NCBI RefSeq assembly: GCF_022760755.1 | Contig: NZ_JAIVFP010000001.1 | Span: forward strand, 1,220,001 to 1,284,000 | Reading direction: 5' to 3' | DNA length: 64,000 bases | Origin: Candidatus Rhodoblastus alkanivorans | GTDB taxonomy: Bacteria > Pseudomonadota > Alphaproteobacteria > Rhizobiales > Beijerinckiaceae | In this document: piece by piece, positions 41,408-53,522 of the stretch | Layout: every line of letters starts with the position of its first letter | Position numbering within the stretch: position 1 is the first letter of the stretch | Translations under genes and position numbers: made by a program | Notes under the pieces: model-generated | Told to the model about the DNA's origin: nothing | Databases searched by the model: none | Seen by the model: only the letters and a program-made list of their open reading frames with translations

Positions 41408-41433
41408 AACCCCGCCGACGAGGCGGGGTTTTT
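41408..41433 (+). terminator. Rho-independent terminator after ctrA
   Basis: AACCCCGCC (41408-41416), loop GACGA, GGCGGGGTT (41422-41430) and a TTT tail. It lies 165 bases beyond the ctrA stop and also faces the convergent oxidoreductase gene, so it may serve both. Confidence 0.75.
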
Positions 41434-41507
41434 CGTCGGCGCGCCATAGCGGCGTGCAAAAAGGCGGAGGCCGATTTTTCGCAAAAACGCCGCGGTAACA
41501 AAGGAAT

Positions 41508-42515
<1,008 letters not shown>

Positions 42516-42655
42516 GCCAATCTCCCTTTTGCCGCCATTTCAGCCAAGGCTGGACGTTCGGGCAACAGGTCTTTGGGAGCAGTTCCCGCAAATGCGATTC
42601 CGGTTTTCCGCAAGGACGCGGGGATGGCGGATTTTTTCGCAGGCGCCGGGCGGGA

Positions 42656-43024
42656 TCAGGCCAGCAGGCCGACGTCCTCGAATTTTTCCTGCATCGTGCG
42701 GCGATCGAAAGGCTTGAACAAAATGTCGTCGGCGCCGGCGCGCAGCGCCCGGCCGATCGCCATCGGATCGTTTTCGGTAGCGCAAAAGATGATCTTCGTC
42801 GCCTCGCCGCCGGGCATGCGGCGGATGGTGCGCATGAAGTCCAGCGTTTCGGCGCCCGGCCTGCCGCCATCGAGCAGAATCACGTCCGGCATCAGCCTTT
42901 CGCAGATCGCCAGCGCCTTGGCGCGGTTGTCGACCTCTTCGCTCTGGAAATGCAAAAGCCCTAGAATGCGACCCGCCACCATGCGGATCACCGCCGAATC
43001 GTCGACGATCAGACCCCGCCTCAT
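42656..43024 (-). CDS. Single-domain response regulator (CheY-like)
   Basis: 122 residues, only a receiver domain: RRGLIVDDSAVIRMVAGRIL with the acidic pair, phosphoacceptor Asp in DVILLDGGRPGAETL, T in IIFCATEND and Lys in ADDILFKPFD. There is no output domain, so it would act by protein contact, for example in a phosphorelay or chemotaxis-like pathway. No kinase gene is adjacent. The GG after the Asp replaces the common xxP. Confidence 0.88.
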   Translation of the reverse strand: MRRGLIVDDSAVIRMVAGRILGLLHFQSEEVDNRAKALAICERLMPDVILLDGGRPGAETLDFMRTIRRMPGGEATKIIFCATENDPMAIGRALRAGADDILFKPFDRRTMQEKFEDVGLLA

Positions 43025-43148
43025 TTGGAATCCCTCAAGTTCTTCGCCCGCGCCGGTCTCGACGGAGGAGAGGGCGCAGGATTCTCGGTCCGGGATTATG
43101 CCGCCCGGCCCTGAACAAAGAGCTAAAGGAATTCGAACTTTCGAAGGG

Positions 43149-44108
43149 TCAGCCGCCTTTTTGCGACGCCAGCCAGCGTTCGGCCTCCAGCGCCGCCATG
43201 CAGCCGAGTCCCGCCGCGGTCACCGCCTGGCGATATTTGTCGTCGGCGACGTCGCCCGCCGCGAACACGCCCTCGATATTGGTCGCGGTCGAATCGGGCG
43301 CGGTCTTGATATAGCCGTTGCCTTTCAGCTCGATCTGGCCCGCGAACAGCTCGGTCGCCGGCTTGTGGCCGATGGCGACGAAGACGCCGTCGAGCGGAAT
43401 CGTCTCCAGCGCGCCGGTCTTGACGTTTTTGATTCGCAGCGCCTCCACCGAAAGCGGATTCTCGCGGCCGAGAATTTCATCGACCACGCTGTCCCAGCGC
43501 ATCTCGATATTGGGCCGCGCGAACAGGCGCTCCTGCAGGATTCGCTCCGAGCGCAAAGAATCGCGGCGATGGACCAGCGTCACCTTTTCCGCGATATGGG
43601 AGAGATAGAGCGCCTCCTCGACCGCCGAATTGCCGCCGCCGATCACCGCCACCTTCTTGCCGCGGAAGAAGAAGCCGTCGCAGGTCGCGCAGGCCGAAAC
43701 GCCAAAACCCTTGAATTTTTCCTCGCTCTTTTCGCCAAGCCATTGCGCCTTGGCGCCGGTCGCGACGATCAGGGCTTCGGCGGTATAGATCTGGCTCGAA
43801 TCGCCGGTGAGCCGGAACGGCCTTTGGCCCAGCTCCACCTTGATAATATGGTCGCTGACGAGCTGCGCCCCGACATGTTCGGCCTGGAGCCGCAACTGCT
43901 CCATCAGCCAGGGCCCCTGGATCGGCTCGGCGAAGCCGGGGTAATTTTCGACTTCGGTGGTGATCATCAATTGCCCGCCGGCGTCGAAACCCGAGATCAG
44001 AATCGGCTTGAGCATGGCGCGGGCGGCATAGATGGCGGCGGTATAGCCGGCCGGGCCGGAGCCGATGACGACGACTTTGGCGTGGATGGGCGACGATTCC
44101 TTCGACAT
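43149..44108 (-). CDS. trxB: Thioredoxin-disulfide reductase TrxB
   Basis: 319 residues from ATG 44106-44108 (GGAGAG upstream; the frame is open far beyond but without homology). VVVIGSGPAGYTAAIYAARA binds FAD, ACATCDGFFF holds the redox-active CxxC, VAVIGGGNSAVEEALYL binds NADPH, and GVFAAGDVADDKYRQAVTAA closes the FAD domain. It reduces thioredoxin with NADPH. The length is exactly typical. It lies 61 bases downstream of the Fe-S protein gene on the same strand. Confidence 0.96.
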   Translation of the reverse strand: MSKESSPIHAKVVVIGSGPAGYTAAIYAARAMLKPILISGFDAGGQLMITTEVENYPGFAEPIQGPWLMEQLRLQAEHVGAQLVSDHIIKVELGQRPFRLTGDSSQIYTAEALIVATGAKAQWLGEKSEEKFKGFGVSACATCDGFFFRGKKVAVIGGGNSAVEEALYLSHIAEKVTLVHRRDSLRSERILQERLFARPNIEMRWDSVVDEILGRENPLSVEALRIKNVKTGALETIPLDGVFVAIGHKPATELFAGQIELKGNGYIKTAPDSTATNIEGVFAAGDVADDKYRQAVTAAGLGCMAALEAERWLASQKGG

Positions 44109-44169
44109 GAACTCTCCACGGGCGGACGCGATGAATGTCTGCTGGAGATAAGCGAAAGCACGGCTTTCC

Positions 44170-45516
44170 TCAAGGCGCCGCGAGCGCGTCCCGCAGCAGC
44201 ACCGCCATGTGGACGGCCTTGCGTCCGGCGCCGTCGAGAATCTGGTGGCGGCAGGAAAAGCCGTCGGCGACGATGACGTCCTGAGGCTTGGCGGCGCGGG
44301 CCGCCGGCAGCAAGGCCAGCTCCGCCATTTTTTTCGACGCCTCGACATGTTCGGCCTCGAAGCCGAACGAGCCCGCCATGCCGCAGCAGCCCGCCTCGAT
44401 CAGCTCGAAATCCAGCCCCGGGATCAGGCCGAGCGTCTTGCGGACCGATTTCATCACCCCGAAGGCCTTCTGGTGGCAATGGCCGTGGACGTGGATCTTT
44501 ACGCCCGCGGGCGTTTCCAGCGGCAGTTTCAGCCCGCGCTGCGCCTCGCGCGCGATGAATTCCTCGAACAGATAGAGATTCTTGCCGAGCTTGCCGATTT
44601 CTTCGCCGAGGCCGAGACTGTAAAACTCATCGCGCATCGACAGCAGGCAGGACGGCTCCAGTCCGACGATGGCCTCCCCGGCGGCGACCGCCGGCTTCAG
44701 CGCCGCCAAGACGCGTTGGGCTTCGGCGCGCGCCTTGCTCACCATGCCCATCGACAGATAAGTGCGCCCGCAGCACAATGAGCGCCCGGGCTCGGGGTCG
44801 TCCTCCGCCGGCCGCGCGATTCGCACCCGATAGCCGCCCGCCGTCAGCACCGAGATCGCGGCTTCCGCGATCTCGGGATCGAAATGATGGGCGAAAGTAT
44901 CGACAAACAGCCAGACATTTCCGCGCTCGCCGTCGCCGAATGGTCCCTCGGCGGAAAAAGGCTGCGCCGCCGGCGGCGGCAGCGGTCGCCGCGAGGTCAG
45001 GCCAAGCAGCTTTTCCGCGGCCCAGGCCACGGGCGGAAAGGCGTTGCGGGCCGTGACCAGCCAGCGCGCCAGGCCGCGCCAGCGGCCGAGCCAGGCCGGC
45101 AGACCCGCGAAAAGCCTGGTGCGGGACGAGACGCCATGGGCCTCGTTGCGCTGGGCGAGATATTCGGTCTTGATCAGCACCATGTCCACGGCGCTGGGAC
45201 ATTCCTTCTTGCAGGCCTTGCAGGAAACGCAAAGGTCCATGGCGGCGGCCAGCCTTTCGTCGCCGAAGGGTTTGTCGCCAAATTCGCCATTGAGCGCCGC
45301 CTTGAAGGCCGCGACGCGCGCCTCGGTCGAATGGGCGGGATCATGGGTGATTCGGAAGCTGGGGCACATCACGCCGCGGCCCTCGGCCTGGCAGGCGCGA
45401 TTGTGCATGCAGACCGCCACCGCCTTGGCGTAATTGCCGCCGCGGGCAGGAATGCCGGAATAGGCGTCGCCAATGCCGTAAGTGTCGTAACCGGACCAAT
45501 CGAGATGCGTTTTCAT
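44170..45516 (-). CDS. GlpC-like iron-sulfur/CCG-domain protein
   Basis: 448 residues from ATG 45514-45516 (GGGAG upstream). The N-terminal CMHNRACQAEGRGVMCPSF and CVSCKACKKECPSAVD hold cysteines for two [4Fe-4S] clusters. Two CCG-type domains follow (SLCCGRTYLS; HVHGHCHQKAFG; EAGCCGMAGSFG). The layout matches GlpC and the Fe-S half of fused FAD/Fe-S D-lactate or glycolate dehydrogenases. It lies 49 bases downstream of glpK in a glpD-glpK-this order, suggesting electron transfer for a glycerol-phosphate or 2-hydroxyacid dehydrogenase. The matching FAD half is absent from the window. Confidence 0.78.
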   Translation of the reverse strand: MKTHLDWSGYDTYGIGDAYSGIPARGGNYAKAVAVCMHNRACQAEGRGVMCPSFRITHDPAHSTEARVAAFKAALNGEFGDKPFGDERLAAAMDLCVSCKACKKECPSAVDMVLIKTEYLAQRNEAHGVSSRTRLFAGLPAWLGRWRGLARWLVTARNAFPPVAWAAEKLLGLTSRRPLPPPAAQPFSAEGPFGDGERGNVWLFVDTFAHHFDPEIAEAAISVLTAGGYRVRIARPAEDDPEPGRSLCCGRTYLSMGMVSKARAEAQRVLAALKPAVAAGEAIVGLEPSCLLSMRDEFYSLGLGEEIGKLGKNLYLFEEFIAREAQRGLKLPLETPAGVKIHVHGHCHQKAFGVMKSVRKTLGLIPGLDFELIEAGCCGMAGSFGFEAEHVEASKKMAELALLPAARAAKPQDVIVADGFSCRHQILDGAGRKAVHMAVLLRDALAAP

Positions 45517-45565
45517 GCCTGCTCCCAGAATCGCCGTGAGCAAGCAAAAAGTCCGCCATGAGGGA

Positions 45566-47047
45566 TCATTCCACCCAGTCGAACGAACGCCGCACCGCCT
45601 TGCCCCAGGAGGTATAGAGTTTTTCGCGCAAGCCTTCGTCCATTCGCGGCGACCAGCGCCGGTCGGCGGCCCAGTTTTCCTCGATGTCGCCGGTCGAGCG
45701 CCAATAGCCGACCGCAAGGCCTGCGGCGTAAGCCGCGCCGAGCGCCGTGGTCTCGACGATCTTCGGCCGCACCACGGGCGCGCCCAGGATGTCGCTCTGG
45801 AACTGCATCAGCAGGTCGTTGACGACCATGCCGCCGTCCACGCGCATTTCCTGCATCGCCACGCCGGATTCCCTGATCATGACGTCGAGCACGTCGCGGG
45901 TCTGGTAGGCGGTGGCTTCGAGCGCGGCGCGCGCGAGATGGCGCCTGTCGGCGAATCGCGTCAGGCCGGCGATGATTCCGCGCGCGTTCGATCGCCAATG
46001 GGGCGCATAAAGGCCGGAAAAGGCCGGCACGATATAGACGTCGCCATTGTCGGGCGCGCTCGCCGCCAAGGCCTCGATCTCGCTTGCCGAGCGGATGAGG
46101 CCGAGATTGTCGCGCAGCCATTGCACCAAAGCGCCGGCGATCGCAACCGAGCCTTCCAACGCATAGACTGGCTTCGCCTCGCCGAGCTTGTAGCCGAGCG
46201 TGGTCAGCAGACCGGCGCGCGAGGGAAAAGGCGTCTCTCCGGAATTCATCAGCAGGAAGCAGCCGGTGCCATAAGTGTTCTTGGCCTGACCCGGCCGCAG
46301 ACAGGCCTGTCCGAACAAAGCCGCCTGCTGGTCGCCGAGCAGGCCGGCGAGGGGAACGCCCGTGAGCGGCCCCATTGCGCCGCCGAAAATCTCGCTGGAC
46401 GAACGGATTTCGGGCAGGGCTGCGCGAGGAAGCTCGAAAGCGGCGAGCAGAGAATCGTCCCAGTCCAAAGTGGTCAGATTCATCAACAGGGTGCGCGAGG
46501 CGTTGGTGACGTCGGTGACATGGCGTCCCGTCAGGCGCCAGACGAGCCAGGAGTCCATTGTGCCAAACAGGACCTCGCCGGCTTCCGCGCGGCGGCGCGC
46601 CTCGGGCAGGCAATCGAGCAGCCAGCGCCACTTCAGCGCGGAAAAATAGGTCGTGAGCGGCAGACCGGTTTTGGCGCGAAAACGGTCCGCGCCGCCGTCG
46701 CGCGACATTTCCGCAACCAAAGCTTCGGTGCGCGTATCCATCCATACGAGCGCGTTATGAAGCGGGCGCCCCGTGTCGCGCTCCCAGATCAAGGCCGTCT
46801 CGCGCTGGTTGGCGATCCCGACGGCGGCAAGGTCGGACGGGCTTAAGGACGCGCCCGCCAGGGCCTCGCCAATAACTTCGCAGGTCGCGCGAAAAATTTC
46901 TTCGGCATCGTGCTCGACCCAGCCGGGCTGGGGGAAAATCTGGCGATGCTCCTTCTGGGCGCCGGCGACGATGGCGCCGGCGCGGTCGAAGACGAGGAAT
47001 CTGGTGCTGGTCGTGCCCTGGTCGATCGCGCCGACATATCTGGTCAT
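45566..47047 (-). CDS. glpK: Glycerol kinase
   Basis: 493 residues from ATG 45-47 of base 47047, which overlaps the glpD stop as ATGA; GGGAGG lies just upstream. [18 protein letters not shown] is the phosphate-1 motif of FGGY kinases, [20 protein letters not shown] and [10 protein letters not shown] are substrate-site signatures, and [20 protein letters not shown] and [18 protein letters not shown] are the ATP-binding segments. It phosphorylates glycerol to glycerol-3-phosphate, the substrate of the GlpD encoded just upstream. Confidence 0.96.
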   Translation of the reverse strand: MTRYVGAIDQGTTSTRFLVFDRAGAIVAGAQKEHRQIFPQPGWVEHDAEEIFRATCEVIGEALAGASLSPSDLAAVGIANQRETALIWERDTGRPLHNALVWMDTRTEALVAEMSRDGGADRFRAKTGLPLTTYFSALKWRWLLDCLPEARRRAEAGEVLFGTMDSWLVWRLTGRHVTDVTNASRTLLMNLTTLDWDDSLLAAFELPRAALPEIRSSSEIFGGAMGPLTGVPLAGLLGDQQAALFGQACLRPGQAKNTYGTGCFLLMNSGETPFPSRAGLLTTLGYKLGEAKPVYALEGSVAIAGALVQWLRDNLGLIRSASEIEALAASAPDNGDVYIVPAFSGLYAPHWRSNARGIIAGLTRFADRRHLARAALEATAYQTRDVLDVMIRESGVAMQEMRVDGGMVVNDLLMQFQSDILGAPVVRPKIVETTALGAAYAAGLAVGYWRSTGDIEENWAADRRWSPRMDEGLREKLYTSWGKAVRRSFDWVE

Positions 47048-48549
47048 TTTTCCTCCCCGGCGAGAAAAGCGTCGATCGCGGCGATTTTCTCGGCGTCGGC
47101 GTGCAGGCCGAGCTTCGAGCGCCGCCACAAAACGTCCTCGGCCGTGCGCGCCCATTCCCGTCCAGCGAGATAGTCGAGCTCGGCCTCGCTCAGGCCCATG
47201 CCGAAATTGCGGCCGAGGTCCTCGCGCCTGCGCGCGGCCCCAAGAATTTCGTCGCATAAAGTTCCATAGGCGTGGGCGAGGCGGCGCGCTTCGGCGGCGC
47301 GGAGAAAGGGATATTTCGCCGCGAGATCCTTCTCGACGGCGGCAAGATCGCCATTGGAAAAATCGCCGCCGGGCAGGGGGGGCGTCGCGGTCCAGGCCCG
47401 GCCGCGCGCGCCGAGATGCGCGGCGGCGCGGTCCACGACCTGTTCGGCGACGTGGCGAAAGGCGGTCAGCTTGCCGCCGAGAATGCTGATGAGGGGCGCG
47501 CCTTCGATCCCTGTTTCATCGATCGCATAATCGCGGCTGACCTTCGCCGCCGTTCCGCCGCCATCGTCATTGAGCGGCCTGACGCCGGAAAAGGACCATA
47601 GGACGTCGGGCGGCGCCACGCCCCGCGCGAGAAAGGCGCTCGCAACCCGGCAGAGATAGGCGGTTTCTTCCGCCGTTATGGCGGCCTTTTCGGGGGCGCC
47701 GGAATGATCGACGTCGGTCGTGCCGATCAAGGTGAAATCGTTCTGATAGGGAATGGCGAAGACCACGCGGCCGTCGTCGGCCTGGAATAGAAAAGCGGCG
47801 TCGGAGTCGAACAATTTGCGCGTCACGATATGGCTGCCGCGCACCAGCCTCAGGCGCGGCGGATTTCTTGCGCCGATCGCGCCGCGCAAAACAGACTCCG
47901 CCCAGGGTCCCGCCGCATTGACCACGAGACGCGCGGCGATTTCGCGCTCGGCGCTCGTCTGCCGGTCGCGTAATGCGATGCGCCAGGCTCCATCCTCGAC
48001 TCGTGTGCGCATAACCTCGGCGCGCGTCAAAATGTCGGCGCCGCGGTCGGCGGCGTCGCGGGCGTTGAGCACGACGAGCCGCGAATCGTCCACGCGTCCA
48101 TCCCAGTAAGAAAAGGCCTTGCGCAGGTCGGGACGGAGCGCGGCCCCTTCCGGCGCCTTGCGCAGATCGAGCGCTTTCGCGCCGGGAAGTTTTTGGCGGA
48201 CCCCCAGGCGATCGTATAGGAACAGGCCGAGACGTAGCAGCCAGGCCGGCCGCGCGCCTGGGGCGACGGGCAGGATGAAGCGCATGGGCCGCACGAGATG
48301 CGGCGCGATCGTGAGAAGAATCTCGCGCTCCCGCAGGGCTTCGCGCACCATGCCGAATTCGAGCGTTTCGAGATAGCGCAGGCCGCCGTGGACGAGCTTG
48401 GTCGATTTCGACGAAGTCCCGCTCGCGAGATCGTCCTTTTCCGCCAGGCCAACCGAAAAGCCGCGCCCGGCGGCGTCGCGCGCCACGCCGCAGCCATTGA
48501 CGCCGCCGCCGATCACGAAGAGGTCGTAGAAAGTCGCCCCGCCGCTCAC
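47044..48549 (-). CDS. glpD: Aerobic glycerol-3-phosphate dehydrogenase
   Basis: 501 residues from a GTG at 48547-48549 (GGGAGAGGG upstream). [20 protein letters not shown] is the FAD-binding loop, [19 protein letters not shown] is the GlpD signature, and [17 protein letters not shown] is the second family motif. It oxidises glycerol-3-phosphate to dihydroxyacetone phosphate and reduces membrane quinone. It is the first gene of glpD-glpK-(Fe-S). No transport gene or glpR regulator is next to it. Confidence 0.96.
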   Translation of the reverse strand: MSGGATFYDLFVIGGGVNGCGVARDAAGRGFSVGLAEKDDLASGTSSKSTKLVHGGLRYLETLEFGMVREALREREILLTIAPHLVRPMRFILPVAPGARPAWLLRLGLFLYDRLGVRQKLPGAKALDLRKAPEGAALRPDLRKAFSYWDGRVDDSRLVVLNARDAADRGADILTRAEVMRTRVEDGAWRIALRDRQTSAEREIAARLVVNAAGPWAESVLRGAIGARNPPRLRLVRGSHIVTRKLFDSDAAFLFQADDGRVVFAIPYQNDFTLIGTTDVDHSGAPEKAAITAEETAYLCRVASAFLARGVAPPDVLWSFSGVRPLNDDGGGTAAKVSRDYAIDETGIEGAPLISILGGKLTAFRHVAEQVVDRAAAHLGARGRAWTATPPLPGGDFSNGDLAAVEKDLAAKYPFLRAAEARRLAHAYGTLCDEILGAARRREDLGRNFGMGLSEAELDYLAGREWARTAEDVLWRRSKLGLHADAEKIAAIDAFLAGEEK

Positions 48550-48610
48550 GCCCTCTCCCAGGCTCGAATCTCTTTTTCTCGATCATCGAACGGGCGCGGG
48601 GCGCCGTCAA

Positions 48611-48643
48611 AACAAAACGCCGCCGGGCAGGCCGACGGCGTTT
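48611..48643 (-). terminator. Rho-independent terminator of frmA
   Basis: On the minus strand AAACGCCG (48643-48636), a 13-base loop, CGGCGTTT (48622-48615) and a TTGTTTT-type tail. It lies 25 bases after the frmA stop and before glpD. Confidence 0.75.
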
Positions 48644-48667
48644 CGTCCGCGACGCTAAATCGCGCGA

Positions 48668-49789
<1,122 letters not shown>

Positions 49790-49942
49790 GGAAAAGAGCC
49801 TTTGAATGGGGAAGTGTTTACTTGCCCATTAAAGTCGCCCGAGACTCCCCGCGCAATCGCCGTCGCCGATTATAAGGACAATTTCAGAACGCCCCTCGGC
49901 AAAACATAGCAAAACACATTGCGGCGCACCCGCCGCCGCGCT

Positions 49943-50179
49943 TTACTCGCCCGTGAGCGACGAAGTCTTTTGGCGCCGCACACATTGCGTCTTCATGTAG
50001 ACGGTCTCGCCGAGGCCCTCGCGCAAAGCGCCGCGCGCCATCGTCTCCTGCAGGCCGCGCAGGCAGGCGAACTGGTTGTCGACGCGAGTCGAGATGACGT
50101 CGATGGCCCGCGTTTCGTCGCAGTTCTGCGGCGGAACCGACAATTGACAGAAAAGAACCACAGCGGTGAAAACGGCCAT
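49943..50179 (-). CDS. Small exported protein of unknown function
   Basis: 78 residues from ATG 50177-50179 (GGAG six bases upstream). A short hydrophobic start (MAVFTAVVLFCQLS) is followed by PQNCDETRAIDVISTRVDNQ and two further cysteines. The start looks like a short signal or anchor, so it probably acts in the periplasm. No family is recognised. It lies between frmA and the xox genes on the minus strand; a link to methanol oxidation is only by location. Confidence 0.55.
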   Translation of the reverse strand: MAVFTAVVLFCQLSVPPQNCDETRAIDVISTRVDNQFACLRGLQETMARGALREGLGETVYMKTQCVRRQKTSSLTGE

Positions 50180-51017
50180 AACATTCTCCAATGTCCCCTC
50201 CGACGCCAGGGCGCCGGCAGGCTTTTCGAGCAAAAAGCCCTCACGTTGCCGCGTCTCCCCGTCGCGGGACGGGAAGGGATGGCGGACGTTCCTCTTCGGC
50301 ATTCTCACCGCGCAGAGTTTCTTGGCCGGGGGCAGTGCTGGCGGGCGCTAATGCGCGCCGCGGTCATGTGGCCTGTTATCGCGGACCTTGCGTTCTGGCG
50401 TCCTGCACGCCTGAGCGTAAGCATCTATGACAATACAAAATTTGGGCCAGATCGGCAATGCTCGCCCGAGCGCCCGATAAAGCCGGCGCGCCGATGGATC
50501 GGGCGCAATCCAGCCTCTGCATCGGCCTCTCCGCGCCGGAAAGGCGCGCGAATGGGGGCGGTCGTCGGGGCCTTGCGCGCCTGCCGTCAGGTTTGCGCTT
50601 CTCTCTGCTCAGCTTTTGAGCGGACATGCCCTATTTCTGAGCCCTTTTGAATTCGCGGGCGCCGCAGCGCGGAGCGGGCGGCGTCTTATCGCCCGGTTTT
50701 CCGCCCGCGCCGGATCGGACCGGGAATAGAGTCTTCGCATTAGCGAAATGAAATAGCGCAGGTTGGGCGGATGCCGACGCATTCGCCCTGAAGGCTCTAA
50801 GCCAAATATAATAATCAAATAGCTTGGCTGCTCGTTGCGAGGCTCGAACGGCCCGAGTACAACTTTTTCGTCAGAAATAAGACCGAGCCCCTGATTTCGA
50901 CGGAATGGCAAGTCTACGCCCTACGTCGAATGGCGACGTTAAAGACTGGCTGAAGCCAGCTAATATATCGGCTGCTGGAAAAAACAGCGGACGCCGTTGC
51001 GTTTCGGAGGAAACCCT
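50180..51017. promoter_or_regulatory. Long upstream region of xoxF
   Basis: 838 bases with no supported gene; frames present are short and arginine-rich. An AT-rich part (50800-50880) and a small inverted repeat ACGTCG-AATGG-CGACGT at 50923-50939, ~80 bases ahead of the xoxF start, are the visible candidate control elements. The xoxF ribosome site is GGAGG, seven bases before the ATG. Confidence 0.4.
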
Positions 51018-52820
51018 ATGAAGAGGCTTTACGCATCTCTGCTCTCTGCCACCGCGCTGATGTTGTGCGCGCCGGCGTTCGCCAATGATTCCGTCCTGAA
51101 AGCCGAGCAGAACCCGGCGGAATGGGTCATCCAGGCGGGCAATTACGCGAATACCCGTTATTCCACGCTCAACCAGATCAATGAGAACAACGTCAGCAAA
51201 CTCGCTCCGGCGTGGACCTTCTCCACCGGCGTGCTGCGCGGCCACGAAGGCGCGCCGATCGTCGTCGGCGACATCATGTATGTTCACACCCCCTTCCCGA
51301 ACATCGTCTACGCCCTCGACCTGAACAACGACGGCAGGATCATCTGGAAATACGAGCCCAAGCAGGATCCGAACGTCATTCCGGTGATGTGCTGCGACAC
51401 CGTCAACCGCGGTCTCGCTTATGCCGACGGCATGGTCTTCCTGCATCAGGCCGACACCACTGTGGTTGCGCTCGATGGCAAGACCGGCAAGGTCGTCTGG
51501 AAGGCGGTCAACGGCGATCCCAAGAAGGGTGAAACCAATACGGCGACGGTCCTTCCCGTCAAGGACAAGCTCATCGTTGGCATCTCCGGCGGCGAGTTCG
51601 GCGTTCAGTGCCATGTCACCGCCTATGACCTCAAGACCGGCAAGCGCGAATGGCGCGCCTATTCGGTCGGTCCGGACGATCAATTGCTGGTCGATCCCGA
51701 GAAGACCACCGCACTCGGCAAACCCATCGGCAAGGATTCCAGCCTCAAGACCTGGAAGGGCGACCAATGGAAGACCGGCGGCGGCTGCACCTGGGGTTGG
51801 TATTCCTATGATCCGAAGCTGAATCTCATCTATTACGGTTCGGGCAACCCCTCGACCTGGAACCCCAAGCAACGTCCGGGCGACAACAAGTGGTCGATGA
51901 CCATCTTTGCCCGCGATCCTGACACCGGCATGGCCAAATGGGTCTATCAGATGACCCCGCATGACCAGTGGGACTATGACGGCATCAACGAAATGCCGCT
52001 GGTCGACCAGAAGATCGACGGCAAGATGCGCAAGCTGCTGGTGCATTTCGACCGCAACGGCTTCGGCTATACGCTTGACCGCACCAATGGCGAACTGCTC
52101 GTCGCCCAGAAATACGACCCGGCCGTAAACTGGGCGACCAAGGTCGACATGGACAAGAGCAGCCCGACCTATGGCCGTCCGCTGGTCGTCTCCAAATATT
52201 CGACCGAGGACAATGGCGAGGACGTGAACACCAAGGGCATCTGCCCGGCGGCGCTCGGCACGAAGGACCAGCAGCCTTCGGCCTTCTCGCCCAAGACCGG
52301 CCTGTTCTACGTGCCGACCAACCATGTCTGCATGGATTACGAGCCGTTCCGGGTGAGCTACACTCCGGGCCAGCCCTATGTCGGCGCCACCTTGTCCATG
52401 TATCCGCCGGAAGGCAGCAGCAACATGGGCAATTTCATCGCGTGGGACGCCACAAAGGGCAAGATCGTCTGGTCTGACCCCGAGCGCTTCTCGGTCTGGT
52501 CGGGCGCCCTCGCCACCGCCGGCAATGTCGTGTTCTACGGCACGCTGGAAGGCTATCTGAAGGCGGTGGACGCCAAGACGGGCAAGCTTCTTTGGAAGTT
52601 CAAGACCCCGTCGGGCATCATCGGCAACGTGATGACCTATGAGCACAAGGGCAAGCAATATGTGGCCGTTCTGTCCGGCGTCGGCGGCTGGGCCGGCATC
52701 GGCCTCGCGGCGGGCCTGACCGATCCCCACGCCGGTCTCGGCGCGGTCGGCGGCTATGCGGCGCTGAACAATTACACCGCGCTCGGCGGCACGCTGACGG
52801 TCTTCGCCCTCCCCGATTGA
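51018..52820 (+). CDS. xoxF: Lanthanide-dependent methanol dehydrogenase XoxF
   Basis: 600 residues: signal peptide 1-23 ([10 protein letters not shown]), then an eight-bladed PQQ propeller with tryptophan-docking repeats (for example GKTGKVVWK). The vicinal Cys125-Cys126 disulfide and HDQWDYDG with catalytic Asp319 and Asp321 two residues on are present; that extra Asp coordinates lanthanides and distinguishes XoxF from calcium-dependent MxaF. It oxidises methanol in the periplasm, perhaps beyond formaldehyde, and passes electrons to XoxG. It is first in xoxF-xoxG-xoxJ and is closest by eye to the XoxF5 group of alphaproteobacteria. Confidence 0.97.
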   Translation: MKRLYASLLSATALMLCAPAFANDSVLKAEQNPAEWVIQAGNYANTRYSTLNQINENNVSKLAPAWTFSTGVLRGHEGAPIVVGDIMYVHTPFPNIVYALDLNNDGRIIWKYEPKQDPNVIPVMCCDTVNRGLAYADGMVFLHQADTTVVALDGKTGKVVWKAVNGDPKKGETNTATVLPVKDKLIVGISGGEFGVQCHVTAYDLKTGKREWRAYSVGPDDQLLVDPEKTTALGKPIGKDSSLKTWKGDQWKTGGGCTWGWYSYDPKLNLIYYGSGNPSTWNPKQRPGDNKWSMTIFARDPDTGMAKWVYQMTPHDQWDYDGINEMPLVDQKIDGKMRKLLVHFDRNGFGYTLDRTNGELLVAQKYDPAVNWATKVDMDKSSPTYGRPLVVSKYSTEDNGEDVNTKGICPAALGTKDQQPSAFSPKTGLFYVPTNHVCMDYEPFRVSYTPGQPYVGATLSMYPPEGSSNMGNFIAWDATKGKIVWSDPERFSVWSGALATAGNVVFYGTLEGYLKAVDAKTGKLLWKFKTPSGIIGNVMTYEHKGKQYVAVLSGVGGWAGIGLAAGLTDPHAGLGAVGGYAALNNYTALGGTLTVFALPD

Positions 52821-52927
52821 TCGCCGGCATTCGTCCGAACCGGGCGGGTTTTGCAACCCGCCCGGTTATTCGTCGCTCTCACAATGGCGTTCGCCTCCGG
52901 GCCGCCCGACGCCGGCGGACGCAGGGA

Positions 52928-53518
52928 ATGGCGAGCCCAAGAATAATGAATGGATTCCAACTCGTGAACGTTCCCGCTTACGCCCCTGCGCGCCCGGCGA
53001 TAAAAACGCGCCTCGCAGCTTCCCTTTTCGCCGCCTGCTTCGCTTTCATCCTGGGGGGCGCCGCCGCCCATTGCGAAACCAAGCAGCCCGCGAGCAGCAA
53101 GGACGGGGAATATTTTGACGCCAAAGGCAACCCGACCTATCATATCAGCCCCGACGGCAAGGTTGACTGGTACACCTATTCCGGTTTCCTGCGCTACAGC
53201 TCCGAATGTCTGCGCTGCCATGGTCCGGACGGCATGGGCTCCAGCTACGCCCCGGCGCTGGTCGATTCCCTGAAAACGATCGATTATCCAACCTTCCTTG
53301 CCACGGTCGCGGGAGGCAAGAGGAACCTCGGGGCAGGCCAGGAACGGGTCATGCCGTCGCTTGGCACAGACAAGAACGTGATGTGCTACATCGATGACAT
53401 CTATGTTTATCTCAAGGCCCGGTCCGATGGTGCGCTTGGCCGCAACCGTCCGGCCGAACACGAGCCCAAGCCCAAGGCCTGGGCGGCGGCGCAGGATTCC
53501 TGCATGGGTTCCGAGTGA
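52928..53518 (+). CDS. xoxG: Cytochrome c electron acceptor XoxG
   Basis: 196 residues (or 190 from ATG 52946). A signal peptide (LAASLFAACFAFILGGAAAH) is followed by a single heme-binding CLRCH (Cys94, Cys97, His98), then GPDGMGSSYAPALVDSL and MPSLGTDKNVMCYIDDIYVY with the likely axial methionine. It accepts electrons from XoxF in the periplasm. Family proteins are this size. It lies between xoxF (107 bases) and xoxJ (4 bases), clearly one operon. Confidence 0.92.
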   Translation: MASPRIMNGFQLVNVPAYAPARPAIKTRLAASLFAACFAFILGGAAAHCETKQPASSKDGEYFDAKGNPTYHISPDGKVDWYTYSGFLRYSSECLRCHGPDGMGSSYAPALVDSLKTIDYPTFLATVAGGKRNLGAGQERVMPSLGTDKNVMCYIDDIYVYLKARSDGALGRNRPAEHEPKPKAWAAAQDSCMGSE

Positions 53519-53522
53519 CACC

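Noticed and set aside
49919-50650. 243-codon plus-strand frame upstream of xoxF
   Set aside because: It is opposite the small exported gene, composed of arginine-rich sequence, with no ribosome site or domain.
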